Part shown: piece after piece, positions 55,591-64,000 of the stretch
How positions within the stretch are numbered: the stretch's first letter is position 1
Layout of the letters: every line of letters begins with the position of its first letter
Source: CAXTKD01 sp964244885
Lineage (GTDB): Bacteria > Pseudomonadota > Alphaproteobacteria > Sphingomonadales > Sphingomonadaceae
Assembly: GCA_964244885.1 (NCBI GenBank)
Contig: CAXTKD010000004.1
Span: 62,001 to 126,000, forward strand
DNA: 64,000 nucleotides
Reading direction: 5' to 3'
Position numbers and translations under genes: made by a program
The notes under the pieces: model-generated
The model's input: only the letters and a program-made list of their open reading frames with translations
What the model was told of the DNA's origin: nothing
Databases searched by the model: none

Positions 55591-56919
55591 ATGTTCCCCG
55601 GGGCGAGCTCGGACAATCCGGCGCTCGACGCGCTGCTGAAAGAGGCGCTGGCGCTCCACCCGCAGGTCATGGACCTGTCGCTGGAGCGCATCGCGCGGCT
55701 GCTGAAGCGCCTCGGCGACCCGCACGAGCATCTGCCGCCGGTGTTCCACGTCGCCGGCACCAACGGCAAGGGGTCGACCGTCGCCTTCCTGCGTGCCTGC
55801 CTCGAAGCGTCGGGGCGGCGCGTCCACGCCTATACCAGCCCGCACCTCGTGCGCTTCAACGAGCGCATCCGGCTCGCCGGCAATTTGATCGACGACGCGA
55901 CGCTGATCGCGCTGCTGCGCGACGTGCTGGCGCTGAACGGCGGCGAGGCGGTGACCTTCTTCGAGGTGACGACCGCGGTCGCGCTGCTCGCCTTCTCGCG
56001 CCACCCGGCGGACGCCTGCATCCTCGAGGTCGGGCTCGGCGGGCGGCTCGATGCGACCAACGTCATCGCGCGGCCGGCGGTGACGGGGATCGCGCAGCTC
56101 GGGCTCGACCATCAGCAATATCTGGGCGAGTCCATCCTCGACATCGCGGGCGAGAAGGCTGGGATCGCCAAGCCCGGCGTGCCGCTGGTGATCGGCCGCT
56201 ATCCCAAGACCGTGACCGCCAGGGTCGGCGAGGTGGCGGGGCCGATCGGCGCCAAGCTGATCGTGCGCGGGCTCGACTGGGACGCCGCCACCTATGAGGG
56301 CCAGCTGCACTATCGCGACACCTCGCTGAAGGTCGCCCTGCCCTTCCCGCGCCTGGCCGGGGCCCACCAACTCGACAACGCCGGGCTCGCGATCGCGATG
56401 CTGCGCCACCAGAACGCGCTGCCGATGCCCGACGCGGCGTTCAGGGCGGGGATGGGCTGGGCGGAATGGCCGGCGCGGCTGCAGAAGCTCGACATCGGGC
56501 CGTTGACGCAGGGCCTGCCCGCCGGAAGCGAGGTCTGGCTCGACGGCGGCCACAATCCGGCGGCGGCGCGGGTGATCGTCGATGCCTTTCGCGGCCACAA
56601 CCTCGCCGAACGGCCGTTCCACCTGATCGTCGGGCTGCTGTCGGCGAAGGACGCGGGTGGCTTCCTGAAGCCCTTCGCCGGCCGCGCCACCGCGATCCAC
56701 GCCGTGCCGATCGAGGGGCATGAGCATCATGCGCCCGAAACGCTGGTGCAGGTGGCGCGTGACACGAGCGTTCCCGCCGAGGCCGCCCTGTCTGTGCAGG
56801 AGGCGCTGAGCCGCATCGCGCGCGCCGCCGACCGCGCGCGGCCGCCGGTGATCCTGATCGCCGGCTCGCTCTATCTGGCGGGCGAAATGCTGGCGGCGAA
56901 CGGGCAGATCCCCGCCTGA
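55591..56919 (+). CDS. folC: Bifunctional folylpolyglutamate/dihydrofolate synthase
   Basis: 442 aa: GTNGKGSTVAFL P-loop, TSPHLVRFNERI, and the C-terminal DGGHNPAAARV. It adds glutamate to folates. A GTG directly before the ATG (55588) is an alternative start. It is separated from accD by a palindromic repeat. Confidence 0.95.
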   Translation: MFPGASSDNPALDALLKEALALHPQVMDLSLERIARLLKRLGDPHEHLPPVFHVAGTNGKGSTVAFLRACLEASGRRVHAYTSPHLVRFNERIRLAGNLIDDATLIALLRDVLALNGGEAVTFFEVTTAVALLAFSRHPADACILEVGLGGRLDATNVIARPAVTGIAQLGLDHQQYLGESILDIAGEKAGIAKPGVPLVIGRYPKTVTARVGEVAGPIGAKLIVRGLDWDAATYEGQLHYRDTSLKVALPFPRLAGAHQLDNAGLAIAMLRHQNALPMPDAAFRAGMGWAEWPARLQKLDIGPLTQGLPAGSEVWLDGGHNPAAARVIVDAFRGHNLAERPFHLIVGLLSAKDAGGFLKPFAGRATAIHAVPIEGHEHHAPETLVQVARDTSVPAEAALSVQEALSRIARAADRARPPVILIAGSLYLAGEMLAANGQIPA

Positions 56920-56986
56920 GGGACCCATCTCGCGGCCCGGACGTTCTTAACCTGGGTCATAATCAACAACCGAAGCGAGACTCCCT

Positions 56987-57457
56987 ATGAAATCGACGAT
57001 CATACTGGCCGCCGCGTCGTTCGCGGTGCTGGCCGCCCCGACCGCCGCCTTTGCCGGCGACCGCGACAAGATCAGCGGCCACGAGCTTCGCAAGGACCAG
57101 GCGAATGTCGCCAAGCAGGAGCAGGACCTTCGCGAAGCGCAGGCCTATGGCAGCAACAAGGATGTGCGGAAGCAGGAGAAGGACCTGCGTCAGGCGCACA
57201 AGGAACTGCGTCAGGACCGCCGCGACGCCTATCGCGCCGGCGTCTACGCCCGCCCGGCCGGCTATCGCGACCGCGCCTGGGCGAACGGCGACCGCCTGCC
57301 CTCGTCCTATTACGCGCGCACTTATTGGGTCGAGCCGACCCGCTATAGCCTGGCGCCGGTCTACAACGGCGACCGCTGGGTCCGCGTCAACCGCGACGTC
57401 GTCCGCGTCTCGCCGAACGGCACCGTCCGCGAAGTTCGCCGGAACTGGTTCTACTGA
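56987..57457 (+). CDS. RcnB-like exported protein
   Basis: 156 aa with a signal peptide (STIILAAASFAVLAAPTAAFA), a charged helical segment (KQEQDLREAQ, RQAHKELRQD repeat) and a C-terminal YVRTYWVEP-like stretch with LAPVYNGDRWVRVNRDVV, the RcnB pattern. RcnB in E. coli limits metal efflux; here the role is inferred. Confidence 0.8.
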   Translation: MKSTIILAAASFAVLAAPTAAFAGDRDKISGHELRKDQANVAKQEQDLREAQAYGSNKDVRKQEKDLRQAHKELRQDRRDAYRAGVYARPAGYRDRAWANGDRLPSSYYARTYWVEPTRYSLAPVYNGDRWVRVNRDVVRVSPNGTVREVRRNWFY

Positions 57458-57552
57458 GCTGACTGGTGGCGGGCTGCGAGCCCGCCACCAGACTCGCCGT
57501 CATCCGGCCGACAAGTTGGAGCGATGACGGTTTGCCCGCTAAGGCCGCTCGC

Positions 57553-58569
57553 ATGAACGGCTGGCTGATCATCGACAAACCGCTTGGGCTGTCCTCCGCG
57601 CAGGTCGTGGGCGCGGTGAAGCGCATTTTGCGCGAAGCGGGAATCCCCAAAACCCGGATCGGCCATGGCGGGACTCTCGACCCGCTGGCGACCGGCGTGC
57701 TGCCGATCGCGCTGGGCGAGGCGACCAAGCTCGCCGGGCGGATGCTGGAAGCGACCAAGGGCTACAGCTTCACCGTGGCGTTCGGCACCGCGACCTCGAC
57801 CGACGACGGCGAGGGCGAGGTTGTGGAAACCTCCGACGTGCGGCCGCCGCGCGCGGCGATCGAGGCGGCGTTGCCGGCGTTCACCGGGTCGATCGCGCAG
57901 GTGCCGCCGATCTATTCGGCGCTCAAGGTTGGCGGGCAGCGGGCCTATGCGCTAGCGCGGGCGGGCGAGGCGGTGGTGCTGGCGGAGCGGCATGTGACGA
58001 TTCTCAGTTTGACCGTCCACGCGGAACAATCCCCTCCCCAGCGGGGAGGGGTAGGGGTGGGGAGCGACACGGGCGTGGAGCTCGGCGCCTCATGGCCCGG
58101 CGGCGCACCCCACCCCTGCCCCTCCCCTTCAGGGGAGGGGATTTTTGAAAAAGGGGTGGGGTTGGAGGAGGCGACCTTCGACGTCCTCTGCTCCAAAGGC
58201 ACCTATGTCCGCAGCCTGGCGCGCGACATCGCGCGGGCGCTCGGCACCGTCGGGCATGTCTCGATGCTGCGGCGTACGAAGGCGGGGCCGTTCGACCTCG
58301 CCCAGGCGATTTCTCTGGACAATCTGGCGGCGCTCGGGCAGAGCGCGCGCCTTGAACAGGCATTGTTGCCGCTGGCGGCTGGACTGGACGACATCCCGGT
58401 TCTCCCCGTCGAACCCGAACAGGCTGCTTTTCTCCGCAGGGGTCAGCAGCTGGCCGGGCGCCCCGATATCACCGGGCTCCATCTCGCGACCGACCAGTCT
58501 GTTCCGGTCGCGCTGGTCGATGTTTCGATCATGGGAGTGCGCGTGGTGAGGGGCTTCAACCTTCAGTAG
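57553..58569 (+). CDS. truB: tRNA pseudouridine(55) synthase with in-frame repeat insertion
   Basis: 338 aa, about 45-50 longer than expected. It has the catalytic Asp in GTLDPLATG and CSKGTYVRSLARDIA. Between VTILSLTV and ATFDVLCSKG, which are normally close, lies an insertion encoded by a palindromic repeat (58031-58140): SPPQRGGVGVG and PHPCPSPSGEG are the repeat read in this frame. The insert falls where other TruB proteins have a short surface beta-hairpin. The remaining protein is intact. Confidence 0.9.
   Translation: MNGWLIIDKPLGLSSAQVVGAVKRILREAGIPKTRIGHGGTLDPLATGVLPIALGEATKLAGRMLEATKGYSFTVAFGTATSTDDGEGEVVETSDVRPPRAAIEAALPAFTGSIAQVPPIYSALKVGGQRAYALARAGEAVVLAERHVTILSLTVHAEQSPPQRGGVGVGSDTGVELGASWPGGAPHPCPSPSGEGIFEKGVGLEEATFDVLCSKGTYVRSLARDIARALGTVGHVSMLRRTKAGPFDLAQAISLDNLAALGQSARLEQALLPLAAGLDDIPVLPVEPEQAAFLRRGQQLAGRPDITGLHLATDQSVPVALVDVSIMGVRVVRGFNLQ
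58031..58140. repeat. Composite palindromic element inside truB
   Basis: The left arm has GGGGAGGGGTAGGGGTGGGG and the right arm CCCCTTCAGGGGAGGGG; the loop is about 45 nt. At 110 bp it matches the intergenic copy at 55468 (109 bp) in structure and arm sequence, but it lies in an open reading frame and is translated. Confidence 0.9.
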
Positions 58570-58578
58570 GAGATCCCG

Positions 58579-58848
58579 ATGTCGATCACTGCCGAGCGCA
58601 AGAGCGCTCTTATTCAAGAACATGCCCGCGAAGCCAACGACACCGGTTCGCCTGAAGTCCAGGTCGCCATCCTGTCGGAGCGCATCGCCAACCTCACCGA
58701 GCATTTCAAGACGCACGCGAAGGACAACCACTCGCGCCGCGGCCTGCTGATGCTCGTCAACAAGCGCCGTTCGCTGCTCGACTATCTGAAGGGCAAGGAC
58801 GAGGGACGCTATTCAGCTCTCATCGCGAAGCTCGGGCTTCGCAAGTAA
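58579..58848 (+). CDS. rpsO: 30S ribosomal protein S15
   Basis: 89 aa of full length, with DTGSPEVQVAILSERI and HSRRGLLMLVNKRRSLLDYL. It follows truB by 9 bp and precedes pnp, the conserved order. Confidence 0.98.
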   Translation: MSITAERKSALIQEHAREANDTGSPEVQVAILSERIANLTEHFKTHAKDNHSRRGLLMLVNKRRSLLDYLKGKDEGRYSALIAKLGLRK

Positions 58849-58852
58849 TCCC

Positions 58853-58875
58853 AAGGGCGCCCGCGTGGCGCCCTT
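58853..58875 (+). terminator. Hairpin after rpsO
   Basis: AAGGGCGCC / GGCGCCCTT stem of 9 bp with a 5-nt loop, five bases after the rpsO stop. There is no clear U-run, so it may be an attenuator or RNA-processing site in the rpsO-pnp leader. Confidence 0.6.
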
Positions 58876-59007
58876 GTCGTATCCGTGGGTCTGCGCAATT
58901 CGGCGCGCCGCGGTGGGCGACAATTCGCCCTTAGCCGCGCGGGCCGGCTTTCAGCCCGCACAGAGGCCTCTCGCCGCGATCTGCGCGCCGGGAGTGAAGG
59001 AAACCAG

Positions 59008-61374
59008 ATGTTCGATATCCAGAAAGTTGAAACCCAGTGGGGCGGCAAGACGCTCACGCTGGAGACGGGCCGCGTCGCCCGCCAGGCCGACGGCGCGGTT
59101 CTCGCGACGCTCGGCGAGACCGTGGTGCTGTGCGCCGTGACGGCCGCGCGCTCGGTCAAGGAAGGGCAGGATTTCTTCCCGCTCACTGTCCACTATCAGG
59201 AGAAGTATTCGGCCGCGGGACGCATCCCCGGCGGCTTCTTCAAGCGTGAGCGCGGCGCGACCGAGAAGGAGACTCTGACGAGCCGCCTGATCGACCGCCC
59301 GATCCGGCCGTTGTTCCCGGATGGGTTTTATAACGAAATCAATGTGATCTGCCAGGTCTTGTCGTACGACGGCGAGAATGAGCCGGATATTTTGGCGATG
59401 GTTGCGGCTTCGGCTGCTCTCACCATTTCCGGTGTGCCGTTCATGGGGCCGATCGGGGCTGCTCGGGTTGGGTATGTGGATGGTCAGTACATTCTGAACC
59501 CGACGCTGGCCGAGACCAAGACGGGTGAGCTCGATCTCGTCGTCGCGGCGACGGGTGCGGCGGTGATGATGGTCGAGTCCGAAGCCAAGGAGCTTTCGGA
59601 AGAGGTCATGCTCGGCGCGGTGATGTTCGCTCACAAGGCGTGCGGCACCGTGGTCAACGCGATCATCGACCTGGCCGAAAAGGCCGCCAAGGATCCGTGG
59701 GAAATGGCCGCCCAGGCCGACCTCTCGGCCGCCAAGGACAAGCTCAAGAAGTTGATCGGCACCGACATCGCCGCCGCCTACAAGGTGACCGACAAGTCGA
59801 AGCGCTCGGGCCTCCTCAACGAGGCGCGCGCCAAGGGCAAGGCGGCGTTCGCCGACGCCGCCCCGCAGGACCAGATGGCCGCCGGCAAGCTGATGAAGAA
59901 GCTGGAGGCCGAGATCGTCCGCGGTGCCATCCTGAAGGACGGCACTCGCATCGACGGCCGCACCACCACGCAGATCCGCCCGATCGAGGCGATGGTGAGC
60001 TTCCTGCCGCGCACCCACGGCTCGGCGCTGTTCACGCGCGGCGAGACGCAGGCGATCTGCACGACCACGCTCGGCACCAAGGACGCCGAGCAGATGATCG
60101 ACGGCCTGACCGGGCTCTCCTACGAGAACTTCATGCTGCACTATAACTTCCCGCCCTATTCGGTCGGCGAGGTCGGGCGTTTCGGGGCTCCCGGCCGCCG
60201 CGAGGTCGGCCACGGCAAGCTCGCCTGGCGCGCGCTTCACCCGGTGCTGCCGGCGAAGGAGGACTTCCCCTATACGATCCGCGTGCTCTCCGACATCACC
60301 GAGTCGAACGGCTCGTCGTCGATGGCGACGGTGTGCGGCGGCAGCCTCAGCATGATGGACGCGGGCGTGCCGCTGAAGCGCCCGGTCTCGGGCATCGCGA
60401 TGGGCCTGATCCTGGAAGGCAAGGACTTCGCCGTCCTCTCCGACATCCTGGGCGACGAGGATCACCTCGGCGACATGGACTTCAAGGTCGCCGGCACGTC
60501 CGAGGGCATCACGACGATGCAGATGGACATCAAGATCGCCGGCATCACCGAAGAGATCATGCGCGCGGCGCTTGAGCAGGCCAAGGCCGGCCGCGCGCAC
60601 ATTCTGGGCGAAATGGCGAAGGCGCTGGGCGAGACCCGCACCGAGCTGAGCGCCCACGCGCCGCGCATCGAGACGATGCAGATCGACAAGTCGAAGATCC
60701 GCGAAGTCATCGGCACCGGCGGCAAGGTGATCCGCGAGATCACCGCGACGACGGGCGCCAAGGTCGACATTGACGACGAAGGCCTGATCAAGGTGTCGTC
60801 GTCCGACAACGCGCAGATCGAGGCCGCGATGGCGTGGATCCGCGGCATCGTCGAGGAGCCCGAGGTCGGCAAGGTCTACACCGGCAAGGTCGTCTCGATG
60901 GTCGATTTCGGCGCGTTCGTGAACTTCATGGGCGCGAAGGACGGCCTGGTTCACATCTCCGAGATCAAGAACGAGCGCGTCGCCAAGGTCCAGGAGGTCC
61001 TCGAGGAGGGCCAGCAGGTCAAGGTCAAGGTGCTCGGCATCGACGACCGCGGCAAGGTGCGCCTCTCGATGCGCCTCGTCGACCAGGAGACCGGCGCCGA
61101 GATCGAGGACACCCGCCCGCCCCGCGAAGGCGGCGAGCGCTCGGAGCGCGGCCCCCGCCGTGAAGGCGGCGACCGCGACCGTGGTCCCCGTCGTGACGGC
61201 GGTGATCGCGGCCCGCGCCGCGACGGTGGCGGCGATCGCGGCCCGCGCCGTGACGGCGGCGACCGCGGCCCCCGCAGCGAGGGCGACCGCCCCCGCCGCG
61301 ACGACCGCCCCGCGCAGGAGCCCGACGGCAGCAACGCGCCGCTGCCGGCGTTCCTGACTGGGAACGACGACTAA
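59008..61374 (+). CDS. pnp: Polynucleotide phosphorylase
   Basis: 788 aa: two RNase PH domains, KH domain (IGTGGKVIREITATTGAKVD, near 570), S1 domain (YTGKVVSMVDFGAFVNFMGA), and an unusual tail from about 700 of Arg-Gly-Asp-rich repeats (RGPRRDGGDRGPRRDGG) ending LPAFLTGNDD. It degrades and polymerises RNA. Around 59320-59510 codon use is less GC-rich than the rest of the gene. Confidence 0.97.
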   Translation: MFDIQKVETQWGGKTLTLETGRVARQADGAVLATLGETVVLCAVTAARSVKEGQDFFPLTVHYQEKYSAAGRIPGGFFKRERGATEKETLTSRLIDRPIRPLFPDGFYNEINVICQVLSYDGENEPDILAMVAASAALTISGVPFMGPIGAARVGYVDGQYILNPTLAETKTGELDLVVAATGAAVMMVESEAKELSEEVMLGAVMFAHKACGTVVNAIIDLAEKAAKDPWEMAAQADLSAAKDKLKKLIGTDIAAAYKVTDKSKRSGLLNEARAKGKAAFADAAPQDQMAAGKLMKKLEAEIVRGAILKDGTRIDGRTTTQIRPIEAMVSFLPRTHGSALFTRGETQAICTTTLGTKDAEQMIDGLTGLSYENFMLHYNFPPYSVGEVGRFGAPGRREVGHGKLAWRALHPVLPAKEDFPYTIRVLSDITESNGSSSMATVCGGSLSMMDAGVPLKRPVSGIAMGLILEGKDFAVLSDILGDEDHLGDMDFKVAGTSEGITTMQMDIKIAGITEEIMRAALEQAKAGRAHILGEMAKALGETRTELSAHAPRIETMQIDKSKIREVIGTGGKVIREITATTGAKVDIDDEGLIKVSSSDNAQIEAAMAWIRGIVEEPEVGKVYTGKVVSMVDFGAFVNFMGAKDGLVHISEIKNERVAKVQEVLEEGQQVKVKVLGIDDRGKVRLSMRLVDQETGAEIEDTRPPREGGERSERGPRREGGDRDRGPRRDGGDRGPRRDGGGDRGPRRDGGDRGPRSEGDRPRRDDRPAQEPDGSNAPLPAFLTGNDD

Positions 61375-61412
61375 AGACTATCGGTGGCGTTCAGCTGCTG
61401 AAAGACAAGGAG

Positions 61413-61442
61413 GGCTCCGCGAGCGATCGCGGAGCCTTTTTT
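61413..61442 (+). terminator. Rho-independent terminator after pnp
   Basis: GGCTCCGCGA / TCGCGGAGCC stem with a 4-nt GCGA loop followed by TTTTTT, 38 bp after the stop. Confidence 0.93.
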
Positions 61443-61472
61443 GTCCGTTCGCCAATTCGCCAGAGCGCGCGA

Positions 61473-62957
61473 TTATGTGAGAATGGTCGGCAAATGATGA
61501 GCCGCCGCCTCTAAACCATGATAGATTTGTCCGGACGATTGACCAATGGCGGCGAGAGCGCTCGTGCCGGTCTGCGCGCTCTTAAGCCAACCCAGAACTG
61601 TGGCTACCATTCCCTTGGTCGGAGCCTTGATAGCCTGTTCGACTAGCGCCTTTCCCTTTGTGACATCTTCATCGACCGGAAATTTGTGGAGTTCGGCCAA
61701 GAGTTGCTTGAGCAAATCGCTCGCTAGTTGGATGGCTTCCTGTTGATTGTTTATTGTAACTGAGCCTTCGTTGCCAGTACCGGTGTTAGAGATTCCGCCC
61801 GCGTTCACGGTAGCATTGAAATTCTGGGTGTTGTTCACGTTGTTCCCCGCGATATGAGTGAAAAGATCGGGATCACCCGTTTGTAAGGCGATCTTCCTAA
61901 GGTCGAGAGACAAGTCATTATCCCGACAAGCTGCCTCTAGACGTGCTCGCAGAATCGAGTTTGGGCTTGATTGGCGGTAAGCACGATCGACTTCCTCGCG
62001 ATATCCGTTGCTTTCGCCAGCGTAAGCAGCCATATGCTCAAGAAGTTTTTCGCGTATGGCCAAGTCTGTTTCGTCGAGCATCCAATCAATTACGGTCATA
62101 TCTAGAGAGTCAAAGAAAATGTCGCGAAGCCCAATGGCGACGCCCTCTCTGACTTCTGTATGCTTACTGCCCGAGCCCTCAACAATAAGCTCGTTATGAG
62201 CGATCGCCAGCCCCGGCGTCTTAGTCAAAACGCGATATGCCCATGCTTGGACGTTCGGCGGCAAGCCGCTGAAAAGTGCGGGCGGCACTCTGACATTACT
62301 GAGAGAGAGGTCAGGATTTTCCACTGTGGCCCAAAACGAATATTGAGCAACGATGGCATCCGAATGAGTATTTAGATCGCCGATCACGTCATTATACGCG
62401 TGTCGAGGTGAGAACAGCAACTTAGGTGCTTTTTGTAAACCTATTAGGAGTGTGGCCGATTTCAATTCTCCATCACCCGCGCGTGATGGGTTTAACCTTA
62501 TATCTTCTAGCTCATTGTCAAAGGAGGACGACTGCTGGGCAAGAGCCATTACAACCGCAGGTGAAAGGGTTATGCCTGACCTAGATAGAGCTATAAGAAG
62601 TTCACCTTTAGGCAGTATCGTTGCAAGAGCAGTCAGGCCCGCCTCAAACACCTCTGGCACGTCGTAATTATCGCGCCACGCTGCTTCTAAAAATGGAACG
62701 TCCTCAGGGGTGCCGATTAGAGCTAAAACGTTAAAGGACCAGCGCTTAACCTTCACGTCCTTTGACGTGAGGTTCATTATTACCAAAGCTTTCGTCTGCA
62801 CGGACGTTAATCGGAGACCTTTGCGCAGGCGCGAGCATAAACGCTGAAGGGCCTGCTTCTTTGCAGTGTCCCCCTCAGATGTCAGCGTAAGTTCGAGGAA
62901 TTTAATTTCCTCAGGGCTTATACGCCCTCGGCCTACCGGCCTACTCCCCCTAGCCAT
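61473..62957 (-). CDS. Large helical-repeat protein with Asn/Thr/Gly linker and C-terminal helical domain, unknown
   Basis: 494 aa, AT-richer codons than the core genes. Residues 1-360 look like HEAT/ARM-type helical pairs (ALQRLCSRLRKGL, VKRWSFNVLALIG). Around 368-400 there is an Asn/Thr/Gly-rich beta-like stretch (GNNVNNTQNFNATVNAGG). The last 90 residues are a helical domain (ASDLLKQLLAELHKF, MVATVLGWLKSAQTG). A sensor scaffold plus C-terminal effector is an inference only. It begins 3 bp after the upstream gene's stop, so the two are an operon. No family recognised. Confidence 0.75.
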   Translation of the reverse strand: MARGSRPVGRGRISPEEIKFLELTLTSEGDTAKKQALQRLCSRLRKGLRLTSVQTKALVIMNLTSKDVKVKRWSFNVLALIGTPEDVPFLEAAWRDNYDVPEVFEAGLTALATILPKGELLIALSRSGITLSPAVVMALAQQSSSFDNELEDIRLNPSRAGDGELKSATLLIGLQKAPKLLFSPRHAYNDVIGDLNTHSDAIVAQYSFWATVENPDLSLSNVRVPPALFSGLPPNVQAWAYRVLTKTPGLAIAHNELIVEGSGSKHTEVREGVAIGLRDIFFDSLDMTVIDWMLDETDLAIREKLLEHMAAYAGESNGYREEVDRAYRQSSPNSILRARLEAACRDNDLSLDLRKIALQTGDPDLFTHIAGNNVNNTQNFNATVNAGGISNTGTGNEGSVTINNQQEAIQLASDLLKQLLAELHKFPVDEDVTKGKALVEQAIKAPTKGMVATVLGWLKSAQTGTSALAAIGQSSGQIYHGLEAAAHHLPTILT

Positions 62958-62960
62958 TCA

Positions 62961-63914
62961 CTACCCAACCCCAAGAGCTATCCTTTTTGCCTCGGTCAAA
63001 ACGGCTTTCGACCAAGGATCGAAGTCGTCATGATGGTTGATTGGTGTCCGAAGGTCTAGCCACTGCAAATCGTTTATAGCCAACCTAGAGGTCGTAGGTT
63101 CAAACCATTTTGGACATATGCAGCTTACGAGCGCCAACAAATTGCGGGCATTGCCGTTGCTGTCAGGGTAAACAAAAGACTGGAGTTCACTACTGTCCTC
63201 CAGAGTCTTCCAAGTATGATGATCATCTAAATCTAAATCACTCGCTAGCGCCTTCAGGCCGCTAGCCACAATGCCATGATCCAAGTGATCAAATAAATTT
63301 AGATCGGTATCGACAACCGGAGTATAGAATCCAATCGCACGCTTGCTCAGGAACGTGTCCCTATCTTCCCGGTAGGGGCCGCTTCGGTAGCTCAGCACAT
63401 GCCCCATCTTGATTACGATTATGAAAGACCAGACGACCACTTCGTCATCTGCGCGCTGACGGGAGCTTGTCGCATAATGGTAATGGCCACGTTCAATGAG
63501 GCTCATGATTTCTGGAGTGCAAGCGAGCGCGTCGGACAAAAGTGTTTCTTCGACTGCGCTCTGTTGGAAGGCTAGCGCCCGCCGCTTAGGCAAGTCCCGC
63601 TGGCGCCGCCGGGCGATGATGGGCCGGCGTTCTTCACTCGGGATTGTAGGGTCGTTGATAAGTTCCCGAAGGAAAAACCGACCGGGAGCCGTTCTGTAGA
63701 ATTTGCTAGAATCGCGAAGGCGTAAAATGTTCTCGCTTAGACGAGCCTGAAGCGTCTTATGCTGGGTCCGCCCGCCGATATGAGGCGGTGCCACACCTTC
63801 ATTGTAAGCTATGCGAAGGATTTGATGGGCACTTAATGCGCGCTTAGTTTGGCGCAGCACCCGCTCGGCAATTGAGAGATAGGTATCCACCGACGATGGC
63901 TCCCCACTCTCCAT
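62961..63914 (-). CDS. HARE-HTH domain protein with possible Nudix-like C-terminus
   Basis: 317 aa from the ATG at 63914, which has GAGGGGGCGGGG upstream; a longer form from 63971 is possible. Residues about 8-78 (YLSIAERVLRQTKRALSAHQ, IGGRTQHKTLQARLSENI, FYRTAPGRFFLREL) match the HARE-HTH winged helix found in restriction and chromatin proteins. The later part (VLSYRSGPYREDRDTF, KRAIGFYTPVVDTDLN) resembles a degenerate Nudix-fold domain. It is coupled to the helical-repeat gene. The role is unknown; DNA- or modification-sensing is an inference. Confidence 0.75.
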   Translation of the reverse strand: MESGEPSSVDTYLSIAERVLRQTKRALSAHQILRIAYNEGVAPPHIGGRTQHKTLQARLSENILRLRDSSKFYRTAPGRFFLRELINDPTIPSEERRPIIARRRQRDLPKRRALAFQQSAVEETLLSDALACTPEIMSLIERGHYHYATSSRQRADDEVVVWSFIIVIKMGHVLSYRSGPYREDRDTFLSKRAIGFYTPVVDTDLNLFDHLDHGIVASGLKALASDLDLDDHHTWKTLEDSSELQSFVYPDSNGNARNLLALVSCICPKWFEPTTSRLAINDLQWLDLRTPINHHDDFDPWSKAVLTEAKRIALGVG

Positions 63915-64000
63915 CAAAGCACCCCGCCCCCTCTTTTGCACAGAAGCGTTCAATGCGACAAGCATCCCCATCGCATCAAACTACGTTCGTCGCAGTTTAG

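Noticed and set aside
61141..61290. Short tandem repeats that could suggest a CRISPR array
   Set aside because: Unspaced repeats in the pnp coding tail; no spacers of constant length.

Overview
The window is high-GC, gene-dense chromosomal DNA from an alphaproteobacterium, most likely a sphingomonad (Sphingomonadales). The evidence is two large TonB-dependent receptors, the trpF-trpB-trpA-accD-folC block, rpsA-ihfB-lapA-pyrF, Flp pilins, a DUF4169 protein, and families of short palindromic repeats between genes. Most of it is ordinary housekeeping sequence. Three places stand out: a putative uptake/catabolic cluster at the left end, a small tRNA-associated island, and an accessory two-gene operon at the right end.

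Region 1 (1-8.5 kb) holds a truncated beta-propeller gene, an exported RraA-like aldolase, a DapA-like lyase, an exported HpcH/HpaI-like aldolase, a TonB-dependent receptor and an exported lactonase-type propeller. Upstream of the RraA, DapA/HpaI and receptor genes lie similar paired TTG-N4-CAA palindromes about 20 bp apart, which suggests one dedicated regulator. Region 2 (8.4-10.5 kb) is a lower-GC insert of about 1.7 kb at a tRNA-Arg(CCT) gene. It is bounded by a 177-bp near-perfect direct repeat and carries a secreted protein with a PEP-CTERM-like C-terminus.

Region 3 (10.5-36 kb) contains: DUF1178-nitrilase-glutaredoxin; comF; a methyltransferase; mutT; two Flp pilins; an M48 protease; accA; xerD; aroK-aroB; an acyl-CoA dehydrogenase; a Kef-type antiporter; a NifU-like protein; pth-rplY; a dicarboxylate symporter; recQ; an esterase-like phytase-family protein; rpmB; and an SDR plus family 1 glycosidase operon. 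Region 4 (36-48 kb) contains mscL, arfB, a second TonB receptor, an RhlE-type helicase followed by a DUF4169 gene, a GGDEF protein with a degenerate EAL domain, bfd-bfr behind Fur-like boxes, a WecA-like transferase and wecB. Region 5 (47.7-61.4 kb) is the core block cmk-rpsA-ihfB-lapA-pyrF-(small membrane protein)-trpF-trpB-trpA-accD-folC, then an RcnB-like gene and truB-rpsO-pnp. The truB gene carries an in-frame copy of an intergenic palindromic repeat.

Region 6 (61.4-64 kb) has lower GC and holds two adjacent minus-strand genes separated by 3 bp. One is a HARE-HTH protein with a possible Nudix-like C-terminal domain. The other is a large helical-repeat protein with an Asn/Thr/Gly-rich linker and a C-terminal helical domain. 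This is the best candidate for an undescribed system, possibly defence or conflict related, but no function can be proved from the sequence.
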